This document shows, piece after piece, positions 45,701 to 53,776 of a DNA stretch of 64,000 bases. Within the stretch, counting starts at the first letter, position 1. Each line of letters opens with the position of its first letter. Position numbers and translations under genes: made by a program. The notes under the pieces were generated by a model, which was not told the DNA's origin, did not search any database, and saw only the letters and a list, made by a program, of their open reading frames with translations. The stretch is from Actinomycetes bacterium (GTDB lineage Bacteria; Actinomycetota; Acidimicrobiia; Acidimicrobiales; Acidimicrobiaceae). The stretch lies in assembly GCA_021841935.1 (NCBI GenBank), contig JAKCDL010000007.1:1-64000 (forward strand), written 5' to 3'.

Positions 45701-46347
45701 AAGACGTTATGAGCGACCTCTTGGCGATGGAGCGGGAGATGCTTGGGATGTACGTCACCGATAATCCGATTGCGATGGCGCAGGGGATCATTCGCAAAAG
45801 GGTAGCGATGACGATCGGAGACCTCGTCGAGGCCAAAGCAAATGGTGGCGGACCTGAGGATGGTAGTGTCATTGAACTTGGTGGCATCATCTCTAAGTAT
45901 TCGCTTCGTCTGACTAAAAAGGGCCTCCAAATGGTTCGATTTGTCCTTGAAGATACGACAGGATCGATAGATGTCATGGTCTTTCCTAGGTCGGTAAATG
46001 AGCAATTCACTCGACTTCGCGATGACCTCATCGTCTTTGTGAGAGGAAGAGTTGATACTAGAGACGATGAGTTGAAGATTTCTGCGATCTCGTGTGAGGT
46101 GGTCAATGTGGAGCAAAGATCTAGAAGTGAATTGACGATTCGAGTGGAAATTGAAGATCTCGATAGTTCATTACTTTCAAATTTAGCGACTGTAATTTCG
46201 CGCCATAGGGGTGAAATTCCGGTGTTTCTAGAGGTCGCTGGGATGCGTGTTGATCTAGGTTATGACTATCAAATCGATGGTGATGACGACTCTTTTATGG
46301 GTGAATTGCTCGAAGTTTTACCAGCTGACAGCTTTGCATGGAGTTGA
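42778..46347 (+). CDS. dnaE: DNA polymerase III alpha subunit
   Basis: Replicative polymerase catalytic subunit, about 1,189 residues. The N-terminal PHP domain starts FVHLHNHTEFSMLDGA and has further metal motifs (GIEAYM, TNDSHY); these match actinobacterial DnaE1, in which PHP proofreads. The palm holds RVGPGRGSAAGCLVAY and MPDIDMDFDERYR with the catalytic Asp pair. A C-terminal OB fold (IIELGG-like VIELGGIISKYSLR) follows the helix-hairpin-helix region. Frame start ATG 42763 has no ribosome binding site, whereas TTG 42778 follows GGGAGG by 7 bases and gives the canonical DnaE N-terminus, so TTG is chosen. Confidence 0.95.
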   Translation: MDSFVHLHNHTEFSMLDGASKIDAAIAAAVADGQSAMAITDHGNMYGVLPFYSAARKKGVNPIIGIEAYMSGGSRFDRPSRRGKVDESSEFSASEKLYYHIILLAENNVGYHNLIQLSSLAYLEGYYYKPRVDYELLAKYSEGVIATTGCLGGLVLQALARDDIKGAYEHASTLKDIFGRDNLFVEVQDHGLELQRKTNPMLKEMAKKLDLHLLATNDSHYISRSDHVHHDALLCVQTNATLSDPNRFKFEGDEHYIKTAREMRELFADFEGACDNTLWIGERAKVEIEFGKPRLPEFEVPEKFRLSTYDESASNYLRELSYEGARGRYGSELPQEVIERLDYELDVIGRMGFSAYFLVVWDLIRFAKSRKIRVGPGRGSAAGCLVAYTLGIVDLDPIKYDLLFERFLNPSRVSMPDIDMDFDERYRQDMIRYASERYGSDHVAQIVTFSKIKARAAVRDAARVLNKDYAVGDKVAKAMPPLVMGKDTPLDACLELKPGFEGGYAAASELRKMIETDPDVREVVDVARGLEGLRRQDGIHAAAVVITHEPLTNYLPIQRKGDTAPNGEAAPVVTQYEMHGVEDLGLLKMDFLGLRTLSVIDRALEIIKETTGQEVDIDNVPLDDDKTFRMLREADSIGVFQLEGNQMRALMRSLAPTRFDDIAALVALYRPGPMAANMHNDYADRKNGRTEIKYNHPDLEEILSDTYGLMIYQESVMRVAQRFAGYTLAEADDLRKACGKKIKEIIQGHRAKFVEGCARNGYGEALGTELFDIIEPFADYAFNKSHSYGYGFVSYQTAYLKANYTEQYLCAYLTSVMDDKDKVGVVLADARDHDIVVLVPDVNESRSDFWPTVFEGKKAIRIGLAGIRNVGEGVTELIVKERLENGRYQSLSDFFMRVDLSLLNKRAIEALIRAGAFDSFGHSRRGLLAIFDGVVDRAIRKRREIAEGVMGLFDAPSSDDSPTSVDLEIVVPDEKDVMSDLLAMEREMLGMYVTDNPIAMAQGIIRKRVAMTIGDLVEAKANGGGPEDGSVIELGGIISKYSLRLTKKGLQMVRFVLEDTTGSIDVMVFPRSVNEQFTRLRDDLIVFVRGRVDTRDDELKISAISCEVVNVEQRSRSELTIRVEIEDLDSSLLSNLATVISRHRGEIPVFLEVAGMRVDLGYDYQIDGDDDSFMGELLEVLPADSFAWS

Positions 46348-46456
46348 TAGCTCTTCAGAAGGCCGCCTAAGTGAACTTAAGCGTCCACACAAAGACTAGG
46401 ATATATATGGCGTTCGCACCCGCATTCGGTCTTTGCTCAAGGAGAGTCTCGAAGGT

Positions 46457-47134
46457 ATGTCATTCGAAATTATTACCCGTGATTGCAGTGTTCTAAGCGA
46501 CGGAGAGCTAAGCCAAATGGCCGATCTTGTCGCGTCCAATGAGGCCAACATTGACTTCGGGTACTTGTCTAAGGCGAGAGAAGAGTGGGTATTAGTAACT
46601 GAGGTTCGTGACGGTGCAAAGCTGGTTGCCTTCTCCTTCTACACCCTTGAGCGAATTGGCGGAACTCCTGCGATTATCGTCGGAGTACTGTGTGTCGACA
46701 AATCCATAGATGCACGCGATGGCCTCTATGCCCTTCGACAGGGGCAGTTTCGAAAGGCTCTTCTAGCATTTCCCGATGAAGATGTCCTAGTTGGAGCTAA
46801 GTTGGCCAATAACGGTGGATTTGAGATCTTCGAAGAGCTAGTTGACATCGTCCCAAGGCCAGGCCACAAGACCTCGGGAGAAGAGCGTGCATGGGCTAGG
46901 CGACTCGCAAAGCGTTATGGCGGAGAGAATCGAGTGGACGACAGAAGCTTCATCTTCTCTGGGACCAACGAGGTTTGCGGATATGCAGCTTATGAGCCAA
47001 ATGAGAGATCTGACCAATTCGAGGAGTTCGAACAGTTCTTCGCTAATTTAGATCGTGAGCGAAACGATACCCTAATTGCATTTGGGTGGGTTATGGCAGA
47101 AGAGCTAGTGAAGTTCCAGGTTATCGACGATTGA
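46457..47134 (+). CDS. Unrecognised protein, possibly GNAT-fold
   Basis: 225 residues with no family I can name. The central part (WVLVTEVRDGAKLVAFSFYTLERIGG, then PAIIVGVLCVDKS) has the beta-strand spacing of GNAT acyltransferases, but the acetyl-CoA loop RxxGxG is not evident. The C-terminal half is charged (EERAWARRLAKRYGGEN) and acidic at the end. The frame is open from TTG 46433; ATG 46457 is selected, with AAGGAG 12 bases upstream, so the start is uncertain. It is 109 bp after dnaE on the same strand and ends before a terminator. Confidence 0.65.
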   Translation: MSFEIITRDCSVLSDGELSQMADLVASNEANIDFGYLSKAREEWVLVTEVRDGAKLVAFSFYTLERIGGTPAIIVGVLCVDKSIDARDGLYALRQGQFRKALLAFPDEDVLVGAKLANNGGFEIFEELVDIVPRPGHKTSGEERAWARRLAKRYGGENRVDDRSFIFSGTNEVCGYAAYEPNERSDQFEEFEQFFANLDRERNDTLIAFGWVMAEELVKFQVIDD

Positions 47135-47250
47135 TACTCAAGGCCAAGGGTCGGTCATCGATATATTGCGATGGCTGAGGGGCGTGTTTGACTCAAAAGT
47201 CCTATGGCAAGATTCCCAAGTGTAAATCAAAGATTTAGATTACGACAAAG

Positions 47251-47290
47251 AACAAGGTCCCAACTGGCAATGGTTTGGGACCTTGTTTGC
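47251..47290 (+). terminator. Terminator after the GNAT-like gene
   Basis: Perfect 13-bp stem AACAAGGTCCCAA / TTGGGACCTTGTT with an 11-base loop, running into TTT. A-rich sequence on its left would make it work from both sides. Confidence 0.75.
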
Positions 47291-47530
47291 TTACCCCCTC
47301 AGATTTAGTCCCAGTCGAAAAATTTGCGACTATTCGACACTTCATCTATCAAAGAGTTACAGCAGTGCCAAGATGAGAGTTTGGGATACATATCCAATTT
47401 CTTTTAGATCCATATAGTTGGCCATTGAGTTCGTACTTTTCGAAGTGGCCCTATCCTTGACGCTCCTTATCTTTCATATAGCAATTTCTTGTTTTTGCAA
47501 CTAATGACCTGTTTTTTTGACAGATTACGG

Positions 47531-47556
47531 CTAATGTAAAGTTTGCTTTACATTAG
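47531..47556. promoter_or_regulatory. Perfect palindromic operator at the XRE-PBP regulator start
   Basis: 11-bp arms CTAATGTAAAG and CTTTACATTAG around TTTG. It starts 8 bp after a TTGACA -35-like box and ends directly before the ribosome binding site AAAGGG, so it covers the expected -10/+1 region. It is the likely autoregulatory site of the regulator at 47568. Confidence 0.7.
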
Positions 47557-47567
47557 AAAGGGTGGCT

Positions 47568-48521
47568 GTGAGAAATCGTGTAGTTCAGAGGAGGAGTGAG
47601 TTGGGGCTAACACAGGTCCAACTAGCAAGTCTTTCGGGATTATCGCGACAATCAATATCGGCCATCGAGGCCGGTAGCGAGTCTCCTCGACTTCAAGTTG
47701 CGCAAAGATTAGCAACGGCGTTATCCACCACTCTCGACTACCTATTTGGAGATGATGAGGCAGGACAAGTTGCCGTCGGTGTGTATCTCGGCTACTTAAA
47801 TGGTCGATCGATAGTTCGAAGTGCCTCTAGGTCGAGTGCCCTAAGTCACTTTCCAAATGGACTTCTTACGAGTGGGGAGTCGACGCTCGTCGATCGTCCC
47901 TTTGTGTTTGTTGACGGCTGTGATCCCATTTTGGCATTTCTAACTCGAGTCTTGTCTGAAGAGGGTCCCTTTCGATACCTTTGGACGTCAATGACCAATA
48001 ACGAGGTAATAGAAAGTGTCCTCTCTAATAACTCGCACTTGGGGTTGGTGCACTACGGCGATGGTGAGTCAGTGGGCGAGCTTCCGGTCGGTCTCTCATC
48101 CTTTGCGTTGGCTGATTGGAATTTAGTTTTGGCAACTAAGCCTGGTTCAGCCTTTAAGAATATTGAGATCTCCTCATTAGGTGATGAGTCGATTAAGTTT
48201 GCCTTACGTAAAAGTGGCTCTGGGGTAAGGCGCTTCTACGACTCGATTGCCGGCGGATCTTCAATTTCAAGTGAGGCCTTCGACGGCCATCAGGATGTAG
48301 CCAATGCAGTACGATTTGGAAACTATGACGCCACTTTGACGATGGAGTCGATTGCAAGCGCATCGGAGCTCGACTTCAGAGTCGTGCAAACCCAAAGGTC
48401 CTATCTCATTGCCAAGAATCGCTTTTTAGATCTTCCAGAGGTCAGCTTCTTTATTGAAAGGGCAACTGCCATGAGCATCAAGAAGAGGATCGATCTTTTG
48501 GCGGGATACCTTTCGGCCTAA
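47568..48521 (+). CDS. XRE-type regulator with periplasmic-binding-protein-like sensor domain
   Basis: 317 residues. The N-terminal XRE helix-turn-helix (RSELGLTQVQLASLSGLSRQ, SISAIEAGSESPRLQVAQRL) is followed by a PBP-like domain (SHLGLVHYGDGE, NLVLATKPGSAF, KFALRKSGSGVRRFYD). This pairing is typical of regulators next to molybdate/tungstate ABC transporters, where the PBP domain senses the anion. GTG 47562 opens the frame, but GTG 47568 is at the correct distance from AAAGGG. A perfect palindrome sits immediately upstream. The binding-protein and transporter genes follow on the same strand. Confidence 0.85.
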   Translation: MRNRVVQRRSELGLTQVQLASLSGLSRQSISAIEAGSESPRLQVAQRLATALSTTLDYLFGDDEAGQVAVGVYLGYLNGRSIVRSASRSSALSHFPNGLLTSGESTLVDRPFVFVDGCDPILAFLTRVLSEEGPFRYLWTSMTNNEVIESVLSNNSHLGLVHYGDGESVGELPVGLSSFALADWNLVLATKPGSAFKNIEISSLGDESIKFALRKSGSGVRRFYDSIAGGSSISSEAFDGHQDVANAVRFGNYDATLTMESIASASELDFRVVQTQRSYLIAKNRFLDLPEVSFFIERATAMSIKKRIDLLAGYLSA

Positions 48522-48563
48522 CTTTTTTTATATTCAACTGTCCAAAGAAAAGAAAGAGAAACA

Positions 48564-49508
48564 TTGAAGTTGGAAAGTTCACCAAGAAGAAGCAAAGCGG
48601 CTATCGCCCTTTCAGCAGCGGCTAGTGCCATAGTCTTGTCAGCTTGTGGAAGTGGATCTGCCGCAAGTGGATCGAATAACGTTACGGCGACGACTTCGAG
48701 TCCCCCGATCTCTTCAATTGGTGGAACTGTACGGGTTGCTTATGCTGGCTCCTTAGTCGGCGCGATGGTGAACGATATAGGACCGGCATTCGAAAAGGCG
48801 ACTGGGATTTCTTTTTCCGGAGTACCCGGCGGATCAACAGGTCTCGTAAATCAAATCAAGACCGCTCCAAGTCAATTCGATGTCTTTATCTCAGCTGCAA
48901 AGAAGGCAAACGATCCTCTAATGGGTTCAGCGAATGGCAACTTGGAGAATTGGTATATAACAATGGGTTCGTCTCCGCTCGTCGTTGGTTATAGCCCGAG
49001 CTCGCCCTTCGCAAGTCAATTCAAGAGCTCAAAGTGGTACCAGGTAATGCAGCAACCGGGAATCAAGATCGGTAGAACCGATCCCGCGACAGATCCAAAG
49101 GGTGCTCTTACAGAAAAGCTCTTGGCCCAGGAGGCTGTAGCTCTGTCGCAGCCAAACCTTGCAACCACCATCTTGGGGCCGGTTGAAAATCCAGCTCAAG
49201 TATTTCCAGAGCAGACCTTAGTAGCACGACTACAAGCTGGACAGCTAGATGCTGGATTCTTTTATACCAACGAGGCAGTTCTGGCGCATATCCCGTACGT
49301 CTCAACCGGCCTTGACCTCGGAGCTTCTTTTACAATATCGATACTTTCATCGGCAGCCGATAAGGCTCAAGCTGTATCGTTCGTAAACTTTATCTACTCT
49401 GCCGCCGGCCAGGCCCTTCTCAAGAAGGTAGGTGTTACGCCGGCTCCGGCGATAGTCACTGGTAATTTGGCCGCTGGGCCTGCTGGAGTTCAGATCGCGC
49501 AATCTTAA
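48564..49508 (+). CDS. Lipoprotein substrate-binding protein, molybdate/tungstate type (ModA/WtpA-like)
   Basis: 314-residue ABC solute-binding lipoprotein. The signal peptide ends in the lipobox SAIVLSACGSG (Cys is the lipid anchor), followed by a Ser/Thr linker. The mature part begins VRVAYAGSLVGAMVNDIGPAFEKATG, as in WtpA/ModA proteins; further family features are GRTDPATDPKG and AGFFYTNEAVLA. It should bind an oxyanion such as molybdate or tungstate outside the membrane; which one is unknown. The start is TTG with a weak AGAAAGAG site. It lies 42 bp after the regulator. Confidence 0.85.
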   Translation: MKLESSPRRSKAAIALSAAASAIVLSACGSGSAASGSNNVTATTSSPPISSIGGTVRVAYAGSLVGAMVNDIGPAFEKATGISFSGVPGGSTGLVNQIKTAPSQFDVFISAAKKANDPLMGSANGNLENWYITMGSSPLVVGYSPSSPFASQFKSSKWYQVMQQPGIKIGRTDPATDPKGALTEKLLAQEAVALSQPNLATTILGPVENPAQVFPEQTLVARLQAGQLDAGFFYTNEAVLAHIPYVSTGLDLGASFTISILSSAADKAQAVSFVNFIYSAAGQALLKKVGVTPAPAIVTGNLAAGPAGVQIAQS

Positions 49509-49571
49509 CGATTTTTGGGAAAGTCCGTGTTCTTGTAGATGTCCATCAAATATGGTTGTTACAGGAAGGTA

Positions 49572-49661
49572 ATGTCAACTATTCGCGGGCTTACGTCCGC
49601 TCGTCTACTTCGTCAAATCGGCGATAGTAGTTGGCGAGCGGACATCCCAAATATGGCATAG
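49572..49661 (+). CDS. Possible 29-residue leader peptide ORF
   Basis: ATG at 49572 with a strong AGGAAGGTA site encodes 29 residues and stops at 49661. It overlaps the frame of the fused transporter, whose probable start (TTG 49676) is 15 bases further on. It could be a leader peptide that couples or attenuates translation, or the real transporter N-terminus cut off by a frameshift. Two competing hairpins lie inside it. Confidence 0.4.
   Translation: MSTIRGLTSARLLRQIGDSSWRADIPNMA
49585..49643 (+). promoter_or_regulatory. Mutually exclusive hairpins in the transporter leader
   Basis: Hairpin A: GCGGGC (49585-49590) with GTCCGC (49595-49600), 4-base loop. Hairpin B: GTCCGCTCG (49595-49603) with CGAGCGGAC (49635-49643), extended by CTACT/AGTAG. 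Both use 49595-49600, so only one can form. Confidence 0.55.
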
Positions 49662-49675
49662 ATTTAGGTTTTGCA

Positions 49676-51460
49676 TTGGACTTTGTTAGACGTGGGGCGA
49701 TTTGGGGAGCTCTCTTCGCATCGGCGATTTTTGTTGCGGTACCGACCGGAGCCCTTCTCGTATACTTCTTCTACCACCACCAACTTCCTTTAGCGCCATC
49801 GGACTTTATAGCGGCCAGCCTCGACTCTGCAGTTCCGTCGCTAATCTCGATAGTTCTTTCGTTGATCTTTGGATTGTTTTCTGGGTACTATCTGGCGACC
49901 CGAAATAACAAGGTTTCAAAGTTGGGCACGCTTCTCTTTCGCATTCCTCTCGGCGTACCACCTCTTATCGCTGGAATAATGCTCTTGATATCGCTTGGGC
50001 CAAATTCTCCCATTGGAAAGGTCTTTCACGGTAGATTGACTGATTCGCTTGTTGGGGTTACAATCGCACAACTTTTTGCAGCACTTCCATTTACGGTTGA
50101 GGGGTTTCGGGGAGCATTTTCTCTGCTCGGGCGAGAGGCGCAAGTCGTAGCTGACTCATTAGAGATGGGAGAGGTGACGAGACTTCTAGTCGTCTTTACG
50201 CCACTCATCTGGCCATCACTTCGATCCACACTTGTCACTAGTTATCTGCGTGCCTTTGGTGAATTTGGGGCTGTCCTGATAGTTGCGTACTCCCCAGCAT
50301 CACTACCCATCTATACCTATGTTTCGTTCGAAGGAAGTGGCCTGCCGGCAACGGTGATTCCAGTAGTTGCCACTTTGATTATCTCCGGAGTATTTGCCTT
50401 TGCCATATCCAAGGTATCTTGGCCAAAGTCAATCAAGTTCTGGAGGTTATTTGGACTGCTTCGTCATCGTGACTTGGACCAAAAGACGGTTGGTGGCACC
50501 GTTTCGGTATCTATCGATGGAGTAATTGGAGAATTTAGCGTTGGAATTGCTCTCTCTATAGATGAAGGTGCAACGGCGATCGTTGGCCCAAGTGGTTCAG
50601 GAAAGACCTTGACCCTTCATTCGATGGCTCATCATCCCATAAGTGGACTTTCTGTTTCATTCTCACCAGAGGAGACATCCTTCGCTCAGAGAATTGGCTA
50701 TGTTCCTCAACGAGAGGGGCTTTGGCGCCATTTGACTCTTCGTGAGAATATTGACCTGGTAGCGGCGGTGGTAGGATCGTCGGACGCAACCGATCAACTA
50801 ATTGATCTCTTTGGCGTCGGTCAATTTGCGGATCTTCCGATTTCAGCTTTGTCTGGTGGTCAATATCAGCGAGGAGCGATAGTCAGAGCATTTGCATCGA
50901 ACTCTGACGTGTTGATCCTCGATGAACCTCTCTCTCAGATTGACATTGCACGTAGGCGCGATGTGATTGATTTTATTAGAGAGTATGTAACTCCTCGGGT
51001 AAAGTACTTGATTTTGGTGACCCATGATATCGATGAAGCAATACAACTCGCCGACTCGATAAACATCATCAATAATGGTAGAGTCGAGGGACGCTCTAAC
51101 AGCGGTGATATCTTGCGTTCTACGATGACGAGAGCTACGGCGAGGGCATTGGGGTTTGTGAACTTTATTAGTTTGAGTGGATCCTCCTATGCCTTTTTGG
51201 AGTCAGATGCTTCGGTGGTTGCCGGCGGAGCTGTCTTAGATGGTGATAGTAGGGAATGCGTTATCCTCAACGACCTCACGGTAGCACGAATTGTTACCAC
51301 TACTAGGGGCAGACTTGTTACGTTGTCGTCAAAAACTGGTACTTTGGAATTTGCTTCTACGTACGTTCTGATTCCTTATTCGATCGCTCTTGGGATTGAG
51401 CTTGGTGACGTCGTATCGGTATCGATTCCTAGGGATAGGCTCGCTGCGCTGGTTGAATAG
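49676..51460 (+). CDS. Fused ABC permease-ATPase for oxyanion uptake (ModB-ModC type)
   Basis: About 594 residues combining two usual subunits. Residues 1-260 are a ModB/WtpB-like permease with five to six membrane segments and an EAA-like loop (ADSLEMGEVTRLLVVFTPL, then LRAFGEFGAVLIVAY). From about 280 comes an ATPase: Walker A GPSGSGKT, Q-loop YVPQREGL, signature LSGGQYQRG, Walker B VLILDEP, switch His in VTHDIDEA. The last roughly 110 residues resemble a TOBE/anion-sensing tail. The open frame reaches TTG 49631, but TTG 49676 follows TTTAGG. It makes a two-gene transporter with the binding protein upstream. Confidence 0.85.
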   Translation: MDFVRRGAIWGALFASAIFVAVPTGALLVYFFYHHQLPLAPSDFIAASLDSAVPSLISIVLSLIFGLFSGYYLATRNNKVSKLGTLLFRIPLGVPPLIAGIMLLISLGPNSPIGKVFHGRLTDSLVGVTIAQLFAALPFTVEGFRGAFSLLGREAQVVADSLEMGEVTRLLVVFTPLIWPSLRSTLVTSYLRAFGEFGAVLIVAYSPASLPIYTYVSFEGSGLPATVIPVVATLIISGVFAFAISKVSWPKSIKFWRLFGLLRHRDLDQKTVGGTVSVSIDGVIGEFSVGIALSIDEGATAIVGPSGSGKTLTLHSMAHHPISGLSVSFSPEETSFAQRIGYVPQREGLWRHLTLRENIDLVAAVVGSSDATDQLIDLFGVGQFADLPISALSGGQYQRGAIVRAFASNSDVLILDEPLSQIDIARRRDVIDFIREYVTPRVKYLILVTHDIDEAIQLADSINIINNGRVEGRSNSGDILRSTMTRATARALGFVNFISLSGSSYAFLESDASVVAGGAVLDGDSRECVILNDLTVARIVTTTRGRLVTLSSKTGTLEFASTYVLIPYSIALGIELGDVVSVSIPRDRLAALVE

Positions 51461-51824
51461 AGCGTCGCAATGGAGGCCGTGGAAAAGCTATATTGATCCG
51501 CGGTCAAGGGTCCGCCCAATTTCTATATACCTGTTAGCAGGGGAGCCAAAGAGACAGCGACTACATAACAGCGAGAGGATATCTCTGTAAAGAGTGGTAA
51601 ATCAACCTATAAGACCATGAGTTGTGCAATTGAAGAGATGTCGCAACCTAGAGTTCAAAGCTGATTTAGACCCTGTCAATCGTTGTTAGCCTAGAAATCT
51701 GTTGCCCTAGATACCTGTTGCCCTGGTTTTTTTGCAGCGCCGGAATGGAGTTACGCCGTGATATCGCTTGAATCTTCAAAGATACCTAATTAGGCTCTAT
51801 GTGAATTATTTGGAGGATTTGACT
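51461..51824. other. Intergenic region after the fused transporter
   Basis: 364 bp. It contains a 16-bp tandem repeat of two units (51690-51721, CCTAG..CTGTTGC) and no clear terminator or gene. Confidence 0.4.
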
Positions 51825-52391
51825 TTGACCACCTTGCTCAATTACATCAACGCATTGAAGTGGTTTGTTCTAATCGTATTTGTGATGATTGCATTCAGGC
51901 GACAGATAGTTGGAGTTCTAAATCGTCTAACTTCACTGAAGGTTACAGTCGGGGGCGCCCAAGTCGAAGTGGACTCATCGGCTCCAATGGCTAGATCTAC
52001 ACGCAACTCTTCGACGGTTAGAGATAATGCGATAGCGTTGAATCCTAGTGGCGAGCAAGTGGCCTTTCACCAAACAAACTACATCTCGCGTCCACCGCAA
52101 TCCAAGTTAGAGGTAAGAGTTTCAAGGTGGATATCACTCGGTGGTTACCTCTTTGTGGAGTTTGAGGCCATAAATCTGACTGGCAACCAGATAGATGACT
52201 TAGTAGCTAGTGCGACTCTTACGATAGGCAGTGGTACCTTTAGTAATCTGCATATCGCCTTTCCCGGAACTATCCCAGTAGGTGGCAGTGTATTTCAATT
52301 TGAGCTCATTACTGACTCTGCGACGATCGACGAGACTTCAGAGATGGAGGTCGCCGTCACCTCTACAAGCAAGTACTCAATCGTAAATTAG
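51825..52391 (+). CDS. Unknown membrane-anchored protein
   Basis: 188 residues, not recognised. One N-terminal transmembrane helix (LKWFVLIVFVMIAF) is followed by RRQIVGVLNRLTSLKVTVGGAQVEVD, a short cytoplasmic-type linker, and a beta-rich C-terminal domain (YLFVEFEAINLTGNQIDDLVASATLTIG) that looks like an immunoglobulin-like sandwich. The frame begins at TTG 51768, but TTG 51825 follows GGAGG by 8 bases and is preferred. No partner gene is nearby. Confidence 0.6.
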   Translation: MTTLLNYINALKWFVLIVFVMIAFRRQIVGVLNRLTSLKVTVGGAQVEVDSSAPMARSTRNSSTVRDNAIALNPSGEQVAFHQTNYISRPPQSKLEVRVSRWISLGGYLFVEFEAINLTGNQIDDLVASATLTIGSGTFSNLHIAFPGTIPVGGSVFQFELITDSATIDETSEMEVAVTSTSKYSIVN

Positions 52392-52708
52392 CCAAATCGA
52401 AGCTAGCGTTTTTGGTCCACTAGATGGTCTTTGACTTGGAATGTGACATGTTATTGCGAAAGCTATGAGTCACTGCTGAACGACACATACACAACTCACT
52501 CGAGGCGAGGAAGCTGAAGGTCAGTGGGGGATCGTCGGTTGATGACCGTATCGACTCCTTAGCGTTATCTCGATTTTGCACTCAATTACCGTCCAACAAG
52601 GGATCAGTCACCTCTTTGCCACCAAAACGAAGTTGGATCCATCACACTTGGACGCTGAGGCCTTGATAAGGTCTAAGAGGATGGTGATTTAAACTGAGCA
52701 GTGAAAAT
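52392..52708. other. Intergenic region before the MBL hydrolase
   Basis: 317 bp; I see no gene, repeat or terminator in it. Confidence 0.35.
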
Positions 52709-53776
52709 TTGAATAGCGATTTAGAACGAGAAAAAAAGCGGTACGAATGGGAAGAGCCTGGAGCATATGAGGTTGATTCGAATGTCTTTCGCATCCCTCT
52801 GCCCCTTCCCGGAGACACACTTCGTGCTGTAAACGTCTACCTGCTCCTCGGTGAAAAGAGTGCTGTTCTGATTGATTCGGGGCAGTTTTTGGAGGTAGCT
52901 CGGCGACAGTTGGAGCAATCTTTAGCCTTGGTAGGAGTTGAGGTCGGTGACGTATCGGAGTTTCTGATAACTCACATTCACAGGGATCACTACACGCAAG
53001 CTGTAGCTCTACGTCGTGAATTTAATTCAAGGATACGTATTGGTATCGGTGAGCTTTCGTCATTTGAAATAATCGAGAGACGAAATGAAACGTCCTTCGA
53101 GAGGCAGTTTGGTCTCTTGAGCGCCTGTGGCGCGGATGAATTGTACAAAGAGGCGGTTGTATTCTCTCGGGGCGACGATGAGATCATCAAACTCTATGAG
53201 AGGCCCGATGATTGGCTCCATGAAGGTATGGCTCTAAGCGTTGGGGGTCGAGTGTTGGAGGTTGTTTCGACACCTGGTCACACTCGGGGACACGTTGTCT
53301 TTCATGACAAAGAGTCCAAACTCTTATTCGCTGGTGATCATGTCCTGCCTCATATAACTCCGTCGATCGCTCTCGAGGCCGATCGGCCGCAACTTCCGTT
53401 AGGCGACTATTTGGGTTCTTTATCGAAGGTTCGAAAGTTGCCCGATGCACGTCTTCTTCCAGCTCACGGTCCGGTAATCGAAAGTGGTCATTCGCGCATC
53501 GATGAGCTCATTGCTCACCATGATCATCGACTTCGCGAGACATATGACGCTCTCGGGACAGGGGAGAGGAGCGTATATGACGTGGCGCATCTTCTCAAGT
53601 GGACGCGTCGCTTGAGAAGATTTGACGAAATGGATCTCTTCAATAAGATGCTCGCGACATTTGAGACCAAATACCATCTGGATCTTCTTGTGGAAATGGG
53701 TTTCGTTAGAGTGAATGACGAGAGTGGAATTTTGATCTATCAAAAGAGTGATCGACCCTACGATCTCACTCTGTAG
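52709..53776 (+). CDS. Metallo-beta-lactamase-fold hydrolase
   Basis: 355-residue MBL-fold protein. The metal-binding motif THIHRDHY (HxHxDH) is near residue 90, followed by the single His in TPGHTRGHVVF, the bridging Asp in LLFAGDHVLP and the final His in LLPAHGPV. The C-terminal 80 residues (LLKWTRRLRRFDEMD, then ETKYHLDLLVEMGFV) form a helical LACTB2-type domain. Such proteins act as RNases, thioesterases or glyoxalase II-like enzymes; the specific substrate is not visible. The TTG start is uncertain. Confidence 0.82.
   Translation: MNSDLEREKKRYEWEEPGAYEVDSNVFRIPLPLPGDTLRAVNVYLLLGEKSAVLIDSGQFLEVARRQLEQSLALVGVEVGDVSEFLITHIHRDHYTQAVALRREFNSRIRIGIGELSSFEIIERRNETSFERQFGLLSACGADELYKEAVVFSRGDDEIIKLYERPDDWLHEGMALSVGGRVLEVVSTPGHTRGHVVFHDKESKLLFAGDHVLPHITPSIALEADRPQLPLGDYLGSLSKVRKLPDARLLPAHGPVIESGHSRIDELIAHHDHRLRETYDALGTGERSVYDVAHLLKWTRRLRRFDEMDLFNKMLATFETKYHLDLLVEMGFVRVNDESGILIYQKSDRPYDLTL

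Larger units (their letters stand above)
47135..47567. other. Intergenic region upstream of the oxyanion-uptake locus
   Basis: 433 bp with a terminator (47251-47287), a TTGACA box (47517-47522) and a palindrome over the regulator start region (47531-47556). No gene seen. Confidence 0.6.

Noticed and set aside
45438-46106. 222-codon minus-strand frame inside dnaE
   Set aside because: Long Ser/Arg-rich shadow opposite a clear essential gene.
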